A DNA stretch of 30,212 bases from Lachnospiraceae bacterium UBA4316 (GCA_002394535.1 DGUG01000020.1:1-30212); one strand, 5' to 3'. Positions 1 through 6,383 are shown, counted from the first letter of the stretch. Notes: generated from the sequence alone by a model not told the origin. Numbers and translations are program-made.

Positions 1-1
1 A

Positions 2-109
2 AGAGAAAGAATCTGGTGGCAAGGTGATGTCGGCAAATCCGATTTTGAGCGGTTAGATGATGTGTTGGCATGGATGCCGCTACCAGAATGTTATCGGGAG
101 GACATATGA
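2..109 (+). CDS. DUF551-type protein, C-terminal fragment
   Basis: An open frame enters from the left edge and stops at TGA 107-109. The last residues read LDDVLAWMPLPECYREDI. The W-M-P-L-P signature near the end is the hallmark of DUF551, a small phage and prophage domain of unknown function. Only about 35 residues are visible. The stop overlaps the next start in an ATGA arrangement (106-109), so the two genes are probably translationally coupled. It is not a complete gene here and no catalytic role is known. Confidence 0.6.
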   Translation, partial: RERIWWQGDVGKSDFERLDDVLAWMPLPECYREDI

Positions 110-279
110 CAAATCAGGAATGGATTGATTTGCTGTCGAAAGAATTTAATGTCAGCCGGACGAGCGCAAGAGATATGCTCCATGCGCTTATGACGATAAA
201 GAAGTATGACAATTTCAAGAGGATATTTGATCCTCTGCCAGAACCGTATCAGGAGGACGTGAATCATGACAAACGCTGA
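106..279 (+). CDS. small hypothetical protein, possible HTH
   Basis: This is a 57-residue protein. I start it at ATG 106 because GGGAGG lies at 97-102 and the ATG overlaps the upstream stop. An earlier in-frame ATG at 70 lies inside the DUF551 gene and has no ribosome binding site. The segment EFNVSRTSARDMLHAL (about residues 12-27) has the look of a helix-turn-helix, and the tail contains PLPEPYQED. I do not recognise the family. A small DNA-binding accessory protein is possible but unproven. Confidence 0.6.
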   Translation: MTNQEWIDLLSKEFNVSRTSARDMLHALMTIKKYDNFKRIFDPLPEPYQEDVNHDKR

Positions 280-562
280 AGCGTATAAATGGCTATATGT
301 GCATTTCGCGCCGTGCGGAGATGAGACTCAGCAGGATTCAGCGGTAACAAAAGCACTGGAAGCACTAAAAAAGCAGATACCGCAGAAGGCAATGAAGAGT
401 ATCGATGCATATAACAAAAATCTGTATAAGCTGTATTGCCCTACTTGTGGCGCACTGGTCGCATACGGGAACAGCCGTGTTGGATTTATGAATAAGGTTA
501 GCAATGGGTACGATAGATGTGCCGCATGCGGTCAGGTGATTGATTGGGAGGACGAAGGATGA
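266..562 (+). CDS. small protein with C-terminal zinc ribbon
   Basis: This is a 98-residue protein. The N-terminal half is helical and charged. The C-terminal half carries CPTC near residues 58-61 and CAAC near residues 85-88, a two-knuckle zinc ribbon. GGAGG precedes the start, and the gene overlaps the previous one by 14 bases. Function is unknown. Proteins of this type recur in accessory regions of clostridial phages. It overlaps the next gene by ATGA. Confidence 0.7.
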   Translation: MTNAEAYKWLYVHFAPCGDETQQDSAVTKALEALKKQIPQKAMKSIDAYNKNLYKLYCPTCGALVAYGNSRVGFMNKVSNGYDRCAACGQVIDWEDEG

Positions 563-867
563 GTAGCATCATCGTGAAGGGCATGAAGATGCCTGAGAAC
601 TGTGGGAAGTGTCCGTTTATCATAGAAGAAGACATCGATTTTGACATTTGTCGCAGGTGCGGTGCAGGAAAGAGCGGATACATATATGAGAAAGATATAG
701 ATAGATTCCCTTCTGATTGTCCTCTTGTCGCACTGCCCGACCATCACGGCAGGCTTGTGGATGCGGATGCGCTTGAACCTGATGCAGATTATGATGATGG
801 AGATTATTGGGCATACTCAGTAGCGCAAGTTTGTAACGCACCGACCATCGTAGAAAAGGAATCATAA
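559..867 (+). CDS. Cys-rich conserved phage hypothetical protein (HGRLVDADAL type)
   Basis: This is a 102-residue protein starting at ATG 559, which overlaps the previous stop; GGGAGG at 546-551 is the ribosome binding site. An in-frame ATG at 544 is earlier but has no better site. Features are MPENCGKCPF near the N-terminus, CRRCGAG, a CPLV knuckle, and HHGRLVDADALEP followed by a final APTIVE motif. That set of motifs is typical of a conserved protein of Lachnospiraceae phages whose function is not known. The paired cysteines suggest metal binding. Confidence 0.75.
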   Translation: MSSIIVKGMKMPENCGKCPFIIEEDIDFDICRRCGAGKSGYIYEKDIDRFPSDCPLVALPDHHGRLVDADALEPDADYDDGDYWAYSVAQVCNAPTIVEKES

Positions 868-868
868 T

Positions 869-1405
869 ATGTGGAGAGACATAAGCGGCTATAACGGTAC
901 TTATCAAGTTAATGAGAGCGGTGAGGTAAGAAATGCATTAAGCGGCAGGATGTTAAAGCAACAAAGGAACCGATTCGGGTATATGACAGTAAAGTTATTC
1001 CGACACAATCACGGAAAAGAATATAAGGTTCATAGACTAGTTGCAATAGCATTTATCGAAAACAGGAATCACAAACCGCAGGTAAATCACATCGATTGCA
1101 ATAGACAGAATAATTGTGTTGAAAATCTCGAATGGGTTACGTGCAAAGAAAACGCTGAATGGGCTGTAAAGATGGGTAGCCGAATAATTGATGACAACTG
1201 GAGGATGAAGATAAAGGCATCCAGAAAAAGAAAACCAGTTAAAGCAACGCAGATAGAAACAGGGCAAATAATATTTCTCGACAGTGTGAGAGCGGCAAAA
1301 ACTATATGTCCAGATACAAAAGCGGTCATTGATTGTTGCAAAGGGCGAAGAAAAACAGCAGGCGGTTACTTATGGGAATACGTAGAATCGGAGGACGGAA
1401 CATGA
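869..1405 (+). CDS. NUMOD4/HNH endonuclease (homing type)
   Basis: This is a 178-residue protein. Residues 2-45 (WRDISGYNGTYQVNESGEVR) form a NUMOD4 domain. The HNH nuclease follows: VHRLVA with His55, VNHIDCNRQNN with His74 and Asp76, then VENLEWVT. The C-terminal third (VKATQIETGQIIFLDSVRAA, ending GGYLWEY) looks like NUMOD1, a DNA-contact module. Proteins of this build are free-standing homing endonucleases or phage HNH nucleases that nick or cut DNA. It sits one base after the previous stop and overlaps the next gene by ATGA, so it is part of the transcription unit. All expected catalytic residues are visible. Confidence 0.9.
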   Translation: MWRDISGYNGTYQVNESGEVRNALSGRMLKQQRNRFGYMTVKLFRHNHGKEYKVHRLVAIAFIENRNHKPQVNHIDCNRQNNCVENLEWVTCKENAEWAVKMGSRIIDDNWRMKIKASRKRKPVKATQIETGQIIFLDSVRAAKTICPDTKAVIDCCKGRRKTAGGYLWEYVESEDGT

Positions 1406-1578
1406 GCGTAGAAAACGGCAAGGTCTGTTGCAACTGTCAGCATTGCATCCGCAGTTATAACGAGGAGTACGAAATGATCGAATGCCGCTGTGAGATATCT
1501 GGCGAATATCTTGGATACGTGCGTGTGATGGAAGATTGGTGCAGACATTGGGCGAAGGACAAGGAGGACAACGAATGA
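1402..1578 (+). CDS. small Cys-rich protein
   Basis: This is a 58-residue protein starting at ATG 1402, which overlaps the HNH gene stop; GGAGGA at 1390-1395 is the ribosome binding site. It contains CCNCQHC near residues 10-16, CRC near residue 32 and WCRHW near the end, so six or seven cysteines could hold one or two zinc ions. A longer in-frame start at 1333 lies inside the HNH gene and lacks a ribosome binding site. The family is conserved in gut clostridial phages, but the function is unknown. Confidence 0.7.
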   Translation: MSVENGKVCCNCQHCIRSYNEEYEMIECRCEISGEYLGYVRVMEDWCRHWAKDKEDNE

Positions 1579-1778
1579 TCGAATATATAGTGCAATTTGA
1601 CAGGGACGATTCCGGCAAACTGATAAACGCCAGACGGATGGAGCAGGTGGTACGGTGTTGCAACTGCGAAAATGTCGAATATGATGAGATGTTTTCAGAT
1701 TACTGGTGCGATGGACGTGTGGTGAAGCCAAACGGATTTTGTGAAAAAGGGTTAAGACAGGAGGACACCGAATGCTGA
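1575..1778 (+). CDS. small Cys-rich protein
   Basis: This is a 67-residue protein starting at ATG 1575 (ATGA overlap with the previous gene; AAGGAGG at 1561-1567). It shows VVRCCNCENVEY near residues 25-36, DYWCDG, and a PNGFCEKG tail. This VRC-x2-C...WC...G-x-C arrangement recurs in small putative zinc proteins of clostridial phages. It resembles the preceding gene in size and cysteine layout, so the two may be diverged duplicates. No function can be assigned. Confidence 0.7.
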   Translation: MIEYIVQFDRDDSGKLINARRMEQVVRCCNCENVEYDEMFSDYWCDGRVVKPNGFCEKGLRQEDTEC

Positions 1779-1981
1779 TTACAACTAAGACCGTTATCAG
1801 TTTCCGCATCCCGGACGAGTATCAGGCGGCTGAGAAATTCAAGGCGGATAACCCGGATTGGGTGGAGTCGGTGATATCGCAGTTTATCGGTTATATCAAG
1901 CAGGAGACATATGCGGTGGAGACGAAACCGGACAGCGACCTGATTGTGTCTCCGCTGCTGAAGGAGGTGCTGAGAGCATGA
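1772..1981 (+). CDS. small hypothetical protein
   Basis: This is a 69-residue protein with GGAGG just upstream and a 7-base overlap with the previous gene. It contains TVISFRIPDEYQAAEKF followed by an amphipathic stretch. It lacks cysteines, unlike its neighbours. I do not recognise it. It overlaps the next start by ATGA, so it is part of the same coupled operon. Confidence 0.65.
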   Translation: MLITTKTVISFRIPDEYQAAEKFKADNPDWVESVISQFIGYIKQETYAVETKPDSDLIVSPLLKEVLRA

Positions 1982-2253
1982 TCCCAAAAGAAGCCTTTGC
2001 CGCAATCGCCGCCGTAATGGGCGTTTCCTGCGCTTTTGGCTTTGCCATTAGGGGATTATGGGATAAGGCGGCAGAGGAGCATAAAAAGGCAAAAGAGCGG
2101 CGTTGGATGGATGATTTTGAAGCTGACCACGATCATTGGGAAGATGATGTGGATAACGGCAAATACTGCTCCAATTGCAAGTATGAAGACCGGGCGTGGT
2201 GGCAGGAACCGTGTGAAAACTGCAATGGATACAATGGATGGAAGGGAAGGTGA
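1978..2253 (+). CDS. small membrane-anchored Cys-motif protein
   Basis: This is a 91-residue protein starting at ATG 1978, inside an ATGA overlap; AAGGAGGTG lies at 1962-1970. Residues about 5-27 (AFAAIAAVMGVSCAFGFAI) form one hydrophobic segment. A basic stretch rich in lysine and arginine follows, then a C-terminal cluster YCSNCKYE...PCENC of zinc-ribbon type. The predicted layout is one membrane helix with a cytoplasmic metal-binding tail. Function is unknown. The earlier in-frame ATG at 1858 is inside the preceding gene and is rejected. Confidence 0.65.
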   Translation: MIPKEAFAAIAAVMGVSCAFGFAIRGLWDKAAEEHKKAKERRWMDDFEADHDHWEDDVDNGKYCSNCKYEDRAWWQEPCENCNGYNGWKGR

Positions 2254-2699
2254 TCCAGTTGATCTATGTAAGAATTAAGCGGCTGACGGATACGGCAATC
2301 ATACCCACAAAGGGAAGTGCTTTTGCCGCAGGGTATGATTTGTATGTGGATACGACCGAGGATATCACTGTTTATCCCGGCGAGGTAGTGCCGTTCTATA
2401 CCGGGCTTGCCATGGAGATTCCTGATGGCTATTTCGGTGCGATCTATTCCCGCTCAGGGATTGCGACAAAGTTCGGGATGCGCTTGCCGCACTGTGTAGG
2501 GATTCTGGACAGTGATTACAGGGGGAACGTGGGCATCCCGCTCAGGAACGACAGTGACAGCCCCGTCACCGTAAAGGCGCACGAGCGGGTGGCGCAGATC
2601 GTATTCCAGAGATGCGAGGCAGTTGGGCTGTACGAAGCAGATGAATTGACCAAGACGGAGCGGGGCGCAGGAGGGTTCGGCAGTAGTGGCAGAACGTAA
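2238..2699 (+). CDS. dut: dUTP diphosphatase (trimeric dUTPase)
   Basis: This enzyme hydrolyses dUTP to dUMP and pyrophosphate, keeping uracil out of phage DNA and feeding dTMP synthesis. All five motifs of the trimeric family are present in order: AGYDLY (I), YSRSGIATK (II), GILDSDYRGNVG (III, with the catalytic Asp), ERVAQIVFQ (IV) and RGAGGFGSSG (V, the flexible arm). The length, 153 residues, is normal. The start is uncertain: ATG 2238 lacks a ribosome binding site and overlaps the previous gene by 16 bases. TTG 2259 has AAGGTGA (2247-2253) at good spacing and would give an N-terminus MIYVRIKRL, which fits the family better. Confidence 0.95.
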   Translation: MEGKVIQLIYVRIKRLTDTAIIPTKGSAFAAGYDLYVDTTEDITVYPGEVVPFYTGLAMEIPDGYFGAIYSRSGIATKFGMRLPHCVGILDSDYRGNVGIPLRNDSDSPVTVKAHERVAQIVFQRCEAVGLYEADELTKTERGAGGFGSSGRT

Positions 2700-2889
2700 A
2701 GGAAAGAAACACAAGCCGTATTCGGGGCTTTCCGATATGTTCAGAATGCTTCCGTGTACGACCTGCGGAAAGGAATTTATCATTCCAACACAGGAGTGGG
2801 TATACAAAAGGCAGTATGACAAGCACCTGCATTATTTTTGCTCTTACGGATGCATGAGGCAGAAATTGCGGGAAAAGGGGTTGATCTGA
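2686..2889 (+). CDS. small zinc-finger protein
   Basis: This is a 67-residue protein starting at GTG 2686, with GGAGGG at 2670-2675 inside the end of dut. It carries CTTCGKEFIIP (residues about 25-35) and FCSYGCMRQ (about 52-60), a CxxC...CxxxC zinc knuckle pair resembling small DNA-binding fingers. The N-terminus is strongly basic (AERKGKKHKPY). The stop overlaps the next start (TGATG at 2887-2891). A nucleic-acid-binding role is plausible but not shown. Confidence 0.7.
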   Translation: MAERKGKKHKPYSGLSDMFRMLPCTTCGKEFIIPTQEWVYKRQYDKHLHYFCSYGCMRQKLREKGLI

Positions 2890-3287
2890 TGGCATGGCGT
2901 AACTATAGGCGGAACTCAACCGGGAAATATCACAATCACAAGGTGGAGCGAGACGGCATCATCTTCGATTCCCAGAAGGAACTTAGGAGATGGGAAGAAT
3001 TAAAAATCATGGAAAAAGCCGGGATGATACATGGTCTTGAGAGGCAGAAGAAATTCGTTCTGATCCCTGCACAGCGTGAACCTGATACCGTGGGCAAACG
3101 GGGCGGAAGGATAAAGGGCAAGGTAATAGAACGGGAAGTGGTATATTACTCTGACTTTTTTTATTACACAAAGGAAGGTGATGCCATAGTGGAGGATGTT
3201 AAAAGCGAAGCAACCAAAACGCCGCAATATATCCTCAAGAGAAAACTGATGCTTCATGTTCACGGAATAAGGATTCGGGAGGTGTAG
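2889..3287 (+). CDS. DUF1064 family nuclease-like protein
   Basis: This is a 132-residue protein starting at ATG 2889, overlapping the previous stop, with AAAAGGGG upstream. The N-terminal YHNHKVERDGIIFDSQKELR matches DUF1064, a phage family related to the PD-(D/E)XK nucleases. The core acidic residues are visible: an E in SQKELRRWEEL, a D in YYSDFFY, and the VEDVKSE strand that supplies the (D/E)xK lysine. Such proteins are suspected DNA endonucleases or resolvases of phage replication and recombination. The domain is complete; the exact substrate is unknown. Confidence 0.85.
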   Translation: MAWRNYRRNSTGKYHNHKVERDGIIFDSQKELRRWEELKIMEKAGMIHGLERQKKFVLIPAQREPDTVGKRGGRIKGKVIEREVVYYSDFFYYTKEGDAIVEDVKSEATKTPQYILKRKLMLHVHGIRIREV

Positions 3288-3289
3288 CA

Positions 3290-3811
3290 ATGGGGCGTTA
3301 CATAGACCATGCGGGTGAGAGATACGGGAAAATGGTCATTGTTTCATATGCGGGTCGTTCGAAGGATAGAAAGCAACTTGTCCTATGCAAATGTGATTGC
3401 GGAAACCAAAAGATAGTCATTTATGAAAACCTAAAGCATGGAAGGACAACCAGTTGTGGATGCGCCCGTGCCGAAAGGATCGGTAACTTAAACCGAAAAC
3501 ATGGAAAAAGGCACACGAGGATTTATCGAATATGGCTTGATATGAAAAATCGATGCGGGAATAAAAGGGCACACGGGGAACTATATGAGAATTACAGGGA
3601 TCGTGGCATTAATGTTTGCAAGGAGTGGGCGGAGAATTTTATGTCATTTTACGAATGGGCAATGCAAAATGGATATAAAGAGGGCTTGAGCATTGATAGA
3701 ATAAACAATGACGGGAATTACGAACCTACAAATTGCAGATGGGCAACGCCAAAGGAACAGGCAAATAACAGGAGGAAGCGCAGATGGAAAAAAAGACCGG
3801 AAGCGGTTTAA
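3290..3811 (+). CDS. AP2/HNH-like phage endonuclease
   Basis: This is a 173-residue protein two bases after the previous gene. The N-terminal part holds a small zinc ribbon (CKCDCG near residues 33-38 and SCGC near residues 55-58). A central IYRIWLDMKNRCGN and a C-terminal SIDRINNDGNYEPTNCRWAT with EQANNRR follow. This is the recurrent phage protein annotated as AP2-domain or HNH-type homing endonuclease. The C-terminal block is an HNH-like treble clef. It is the last gene before a 318-base non-coding leader, and probably an independently mobile gene inserted at the module boundary. Confidence 0.8.
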   Translation: MGRYIDHAGERYGKMVIVSYAGRSKDRKQLVLCKCDCGNQKIVIYENLKHGRTTSCGCARAERIGNLNRKHGKRHTRIYRIWLDMKNRCGNKRAHGELYENYRDRGINVCKEWAENFMSFYEWAMQNGYKEGLSIDRINNDGNYEPTNCRWATPKEQANNRRKRRWKKRPEAV

Positions 3812-3832
3812 TATCAATCATATCCGTGAGGT

Positions 3833-3861
3833 TTGACCTGATATAAATTTTGTGCTATTTT
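3833..3861 (+). promoter_or_regulatory. putative sigma-A promoter for the leader RNA and modification cassette
   Basis: TTGACC (3833-3838) and TATTTT (3856-3861) are separated by exactly 17 bases of AT-rich sequence. This is the only good -35/-10 pair in the gap between 3811 and 4130. It would transcribe the tRNA-like element and the ParB-dpdA-queC genes. The -10 matches the consensus only partly. Confidence 0.5.
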
Positions 3862-3954
3862 TGAGCCATGGACAGCCCGAAACGGGGATTCTCATCAGCT
3901 CTGATCTTCGTTTTGGGAATTGTATCATACTACACCTCTTATCTGTTGTTGGTC

Positions 3955-4017
3955 AGGAACGTGGTCTAATTGGCTATGACGGGTTATCAAATGCAGGTTC
4001 AAGTCCTGCCGTTCCTA
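3955..4017 (+). ncRNA. tRNA-like element lacking the anticodon arm
   Basis: The acceptor stem is seven perfect pairs: AGGAACG (3955-3961) with CGTTCCT (4010-4016). The T arm is perfect: GCAGG, loop TTCAAGT, CCTGC (3993-4009). The D arm is near-canonical: GTCT (3964-3967) pairs with TGAC (3977-3980), closing a 9-base loop containing GG and flanking A residues. Only 12 bases (3981-3992) remain where an anticodon arm and variable loop need about 22, and they form no stem. No CCA is encoded. It is either a decayed phage tRNA or a functional tRNA mimic. It lies upstream of a TGT-family gene. Confidence 0.55.
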
Positions 4018-4022
4018 TTTGC

Positions 4023-4092
4023 GGTGCGGGTACAGGTTACTCCCACACAGGATGCACTCCCTAAACCCTGCCTGTATCTGCGCCGTTTTTTT
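4023..4092 (+). terminator. long hairpin with T-tract: terminator or attenuator
   Basis: GGTGCGGGTACAGG (4023-4036) pairs over all 14 positions, three of them G-T, with CCTGTATCTGCGCC (4071-4084). Seven T residues (4086-4092) follow. The 34-base loop could hold a short inner stem, CAGG (4048-4051) with CCTG (4067-4070). This has the form of an intrinsic terminator. It would end the tRNA-like transcript and limit read-through into the ParB/dpdA genes, so it may work as an attenuator. I see no match to a known riboswitch here. Confidence 0.55.
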
Positions 4093-4129
4093 ATGTAGGG
4101 AGAACTTGAAGAAGGACAGGAGGATTACG

Positions 4130-4597
4130 ATGGACATCAAGATGGTAAAAATTGATGACATTGTGCCGTATGAGAATAATCCCCGGCATAATGCGGATGC
4201 AATTGAACCAGTAAAGGAAAGTATCAGGCAGTTCGGATTTAAAGTGCCGATGATCCTAGATAAAGAGAATGTGATCGTTGCAGGTCATACAAGATATGAG
4301 GCGGCAAAGGCACTCGGAATGACCGAAGTGCCTGTTATTTATGCTGACGATCTTTCGGAAGAGCAGGTGCGAAAATTTCGGCTTGTAGACAACAAGACGG
4401 CTGAGTTTGCCGGATGGGATTTTTCCAAACTGGAAGAGGAATTGGAAAGCCTTAATTTTGATGATTATGATTGGGGATTTAACACAAGCGGAGAAAATGT
4501 TGATATAGACGGGCTTTTCACTGATGCCCCGGAAAAAGAATCTGAAAAGCCGAAGCAGATACAATGTCCGCATTGCGGTCAGTGGTTTACACCATGA
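4130..4597 (+). CDS. ParB N-domain protein with C-terminal zinc ribbon
   Basis: This is a 155-residue protein starting at ATG 4130 behind GGACAGGAGG. Residues about 3-90 form a ParB/sulfiredoxin-like domain: IVPYENNPRHN, SIRQFGFKVPMIL, AGHTRYEAAKALG, and VPVIYADDLSEEQ followed by RLVDNKTAE. An acidic linker leads to a final CPHCGQWFTP knuckle, half of a zinc ribbon. In phages such proteins usually accompany DNA-modifying enzymes, and the bacterial dpd system also uses a ParB/DndB-like partner (DpdB). Here it overlaps dpdA by ATGA. I infer a DNA-targeting or nucleotide-dependent helper role in base exchange, not partition. Confidence 0.8.
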   Translation: MDIKMVKIDDIVPYENNPRHNADAIEPVKESIRQFGFKVPMILDKENVIVAGHTRYEAAKALGMTEVPVIYADDLSEEQVRKFRLVDNKTAEFAGWDFSKLEEELESLNFDDYDWGFNTSGENVDIDGLFTDAPEKESEKPKQIQCPHCGQWFTP

Positions 4598-5325
4598 AAG
4601 TTTTCCTTGCAGGTGTAGAGAGCTTATATGAAGAGAATAAGCCGCTTGTTGTTGGCGGGTATAATCTTATCAGTTTCTATACAATTAATAAGAAATCATC
4701 CGATATAGTCAAGAACTCAAAGATGTTTTTATTAGACAGCGGTGCATACACTTTTATGACTAACAGCAAAAAGGATATAAACTGGGAAGAATACGTTAAG
4801 CGGTACGCAACTTTCATAAAAGAGAATGACATAAAATACTATTTTGAATTAGACATAGATTCCGTTGTCGGATATCAAAAGGTTCTTGAATATAGAAAAA
4901 AGTTGGAAGGCATAACGGGAAGAAAATGCATGCCGGTTTGGCATAAAACACGTGGATTACAAGAATATAAACGGATGTGCGCCGAATACGACTATGTTGC
5001 GATTGGCGGCATTGTGAGCGGGGAAATAAAAAAGTCTCAATATGGTGCATTTCCAATGCTCATAGACTACGCACACAGGAACGGAGCGAAGGTACACGGG
5101 CTTGGATTCACGGACACAAAGAAACTCAGCACATATCACTTTGATAGCGTTGATAGTACATCGTGGGGGTGGGGGAGATTCGGCTATATATTCCATTTTA
5201 CAGGGAAAGATATGAAAATGAATCCCAAACCTAAAGGAAAGCGTTGCGCCAAGCAGGCGGAGTTACAAGCCGTTAATATCAAGGAATGGATTAAGTTTCA
5301 GAAGTATGCGGAGACTCATTTATGA
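4594..5325 (+). CDS. dpdA: DpdA-type DNA guanine transglycosylase
   Basis: This is a 243-residue protein of the tRNA-guanine transglycosylase superfamily that resembles phage DpdA. DpdA enzymes exchange guanine in DNA for a 7-deazaguanine. Visible features are FLLDSGAYTF (Asp48, equivalent to the DSGGF motif of TGT), YFELDID (about 83-89), PVWHKTRG, YDYVAIGGI (about 132-140), VHGLGF (167-172) and FDSVDSTSW (183-191), which carries the candidate nucleophilic aspartate. The TGT zinc site is absent, as in short phage DpdA proteins. Start ATG 4594 overlaps the ParB stop, and the stop overlaps the queC start, so the three genes are coupled. Being next to queC strongly supports DNA modification. 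The exact DpdA subfamily cannot be fixed by eye. Confidence 0.82.
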   Translation: MKVFLAGVESLYEENKPLVVGGYNLISFYTINKKSSDIVKNSKMFLLDSGAYTFMTNSKKDINWEEYVKRYATFIKENDIKYYFELDIDSVVGYQKVLEYRKKLEGITGRKCMPVWHKTRGLQEYKRMCAEYDYVAIGGIVSGEIKKSQYGAFPMLIDYAHRNGAKVHGLGFTDTKKLSTYHFDSVDSTSWGWGRFGYIFHFTGKDMKMNPKPKGKRCAKQAELQAVNIKEWIKFQKYAETHL

Positions 5326-6011
5326 AAAAAGTGGTTTTACTATCAGGGGGTGTTGATTCAAGCACATGCCTCGGAATGGCATTGCAGGAATGTATCCCGG
5401 AGGATGTTCTTGCAGTGAATATGTTTTACGGTCAGAAGCATGATCGTGAAATGCAGAGCGCAAGAGATGTAGCAAAATATTATGGAGTGGAATTAATTGA
5501 ACTCGACCTCTCAAAGATTTTTGAGAGAAGCAATTGTTCCCTTCTTTCACACTCAACCGAAGAAATAGAGCATGGGAGTTATGCGGAACAGATTAAAAAG
5601 ACAGGTGGAAAGAAACCTGTTGCAACGTATGTGCCTTTCCGAAATGGATTGATGTTATCAGCGGCGGCAAGCATTGCGGTCAGTGTGGGCGCATCTGAGG
5701 TATGGTATGGCGCACATGCGGATGATGCGGCAGGTAATGCATATCCCGATTGCTCTAATGCCTTTTTAACCGCAATAAACGCCGCTATAAGCGAAGGAAC
5801 GGCAGGACAGGTAAAAGTCATCGCACCATTTATAAACGAGCCTAAAAAGGGCGTTGTGAAGGTTGGACTCGATATAGGCGTTCCGTACAAGCTGACATGG
5901 AGTTGTTATGAAGGTGGCGATCATCCTTGCGGCAAATGTGGGACGTGTATAGACAGGCAGATGGCTTTCGAAGCAAACGGAGTTGAAGACCCTGCACTAA
6001 AGGAGAATTAA
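5322..6011 (+). CDS. queC: 7-cyano-7-deazaguanine synthase QueC
   Basis: QueC converts 7-carboxy-7-deazaguanine to preQ0, using ATP and ammonia. The 229-residue protein has the PP-loop SGGVDSS at residues 8-14, FYGQKHDREM, YVPFRNGLMLSAAASIA, GAHADDAAGNAYPDC, and the zinc site of four cysteines at about 195, 203, 206 and 209 (CGKCGTC plus the preceding Cys). Length and motifs match an intact enzyme. It overlaps dpdA by ATGA. No folE, queD or queE is in the window, so CDG must come from the host or from elsewhere on the phage. No Gat amidotransferase domain is fused. Confidence 0.95.
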   Translation: MKKVVLLSGGVDSSTCLGMALQECIPEDVLAVNMFYGQKHDREMQSARDVAKYYGVELIELDLSKIFERSNCSLLSHSTEEIEHGSYAEQIKKTGGKKPVATYVPFRNGLMLSAAASIAVSVGASEVWYGAHADDAAGNAYPDCSNAFLTAINAAISEGTAGQVKVIAPFINEPKKGVVKVGLDIGVPYKLTWSCYEGGDHPCGKCGTCIDRQMAFEANGVEDPALKEN

Positions 6012-6013
6012 AA

Positions 6014-6334
6014 ATGAATCTGAATAACACGCAGGATATTGATGTTATCACAATGTATCCTATCGCTGTATGCAAATGCGCTATCGGGCAGGATTGGTAT
6101 ACAAACAGGTTTACGGTTACCTTCGTTCCCGGAGACTATTACCCGGATTATATGGATGTAGATGAATGGCTTACTAAAAACATCCGTGGCAAGGAATTTA
6201 ATATCGAGGACGCACTCGATACATTCGGTCAGTATCTGCTCAATGAATACAACCCGGATCATTTAGCAGTAGAAACGGAAGTAAAGGATGTGCTGACACA
6301 CTTCCCGGTGAGAGTTTCAAAAGAATATAGATAA
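6014..6334 (+). CDS. small QueF-like T-fold protein of the modification cassette
   Basis: This is a 106-residue protein two bases after queC, with GGAG as ribosome binding site. By eye it aligns with unimodular QueF: CKCAIGQD keeps a Cys (20) and an Asp (27) seven apart, as Cys55 and Asp62 are in B. subtilis QueF. FTVTFVPG matches the following strand, and EFNIEDALDTF matches the substrate-glutamate region. The NADPH-binding E-S-K-S-x-K motif of preQ0 reductases is missing, so simple reduction of preQ0 to preQ1 is doubtful. Loss of that motif is also seen in QueF-L amidinotransferases. It may instead make another C7 derivative. The assignment is inference from fold pattern and context. Confidence 0.55.
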   Translation: MNLNNTQDIDVITMYPIAVCKCAIGQDWYTNRFTVTFVPGDYYPDYMDVDEWLTKNIRGKEFNIEDALDTFGQYLLNEYNPDHLAVETEVKDVLTHFPVRVSKEYR

Positions 6335-6337
6335 AAA

Positions 6338-6374
6338 TGTGGTATGCGATAACCCACTATAAAAAACTAAGGAG
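6338..6374 (+). promoter_or_regulatory. preQ1-I riboswitch
   Basis: Stem P1 is GTGG (6339-6342) with CCAC (6354-6357). The loop ends in ATAAC, and C6353 sits where preQ1 pairs in known aptamers. The 3' tail reads ATAAAAAACTAAGGAG (6359-6374), which agrees with the highly conserved preQ1-I tail of the B. subtilis que operon. The tail contains AAGGAG (6369-6374), the ribosome binding site of the transporter ATG at 6384. Binding of preQ1 would fold the tail into the pseudoknot and block translation. It lies in the only real intergenic gap inside the cassette. Confidence 0.88.
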
Positions 6375-6383
6375 AAATAATTA

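Noticed and set aside
3955..4017. A complete functional tRNA
   Set aside because: The anticodon arm is missing and only 12 bases remain between the D and T arms, so no anticodon stem can form; reported as tRNA-like instead.
3852..4064. 70-residue + strand frame across the leader
   Set aside because: It runs through the tRNA-like element and the hairpin, has no ribosome binding site and no recognisable sequence.
6014..6334. Standard preQ0 reductase QueF
   Set aside because: The reductase NADPH-binding motif is not present and the protein is short; only a T-fold/QueF-like call is supported.
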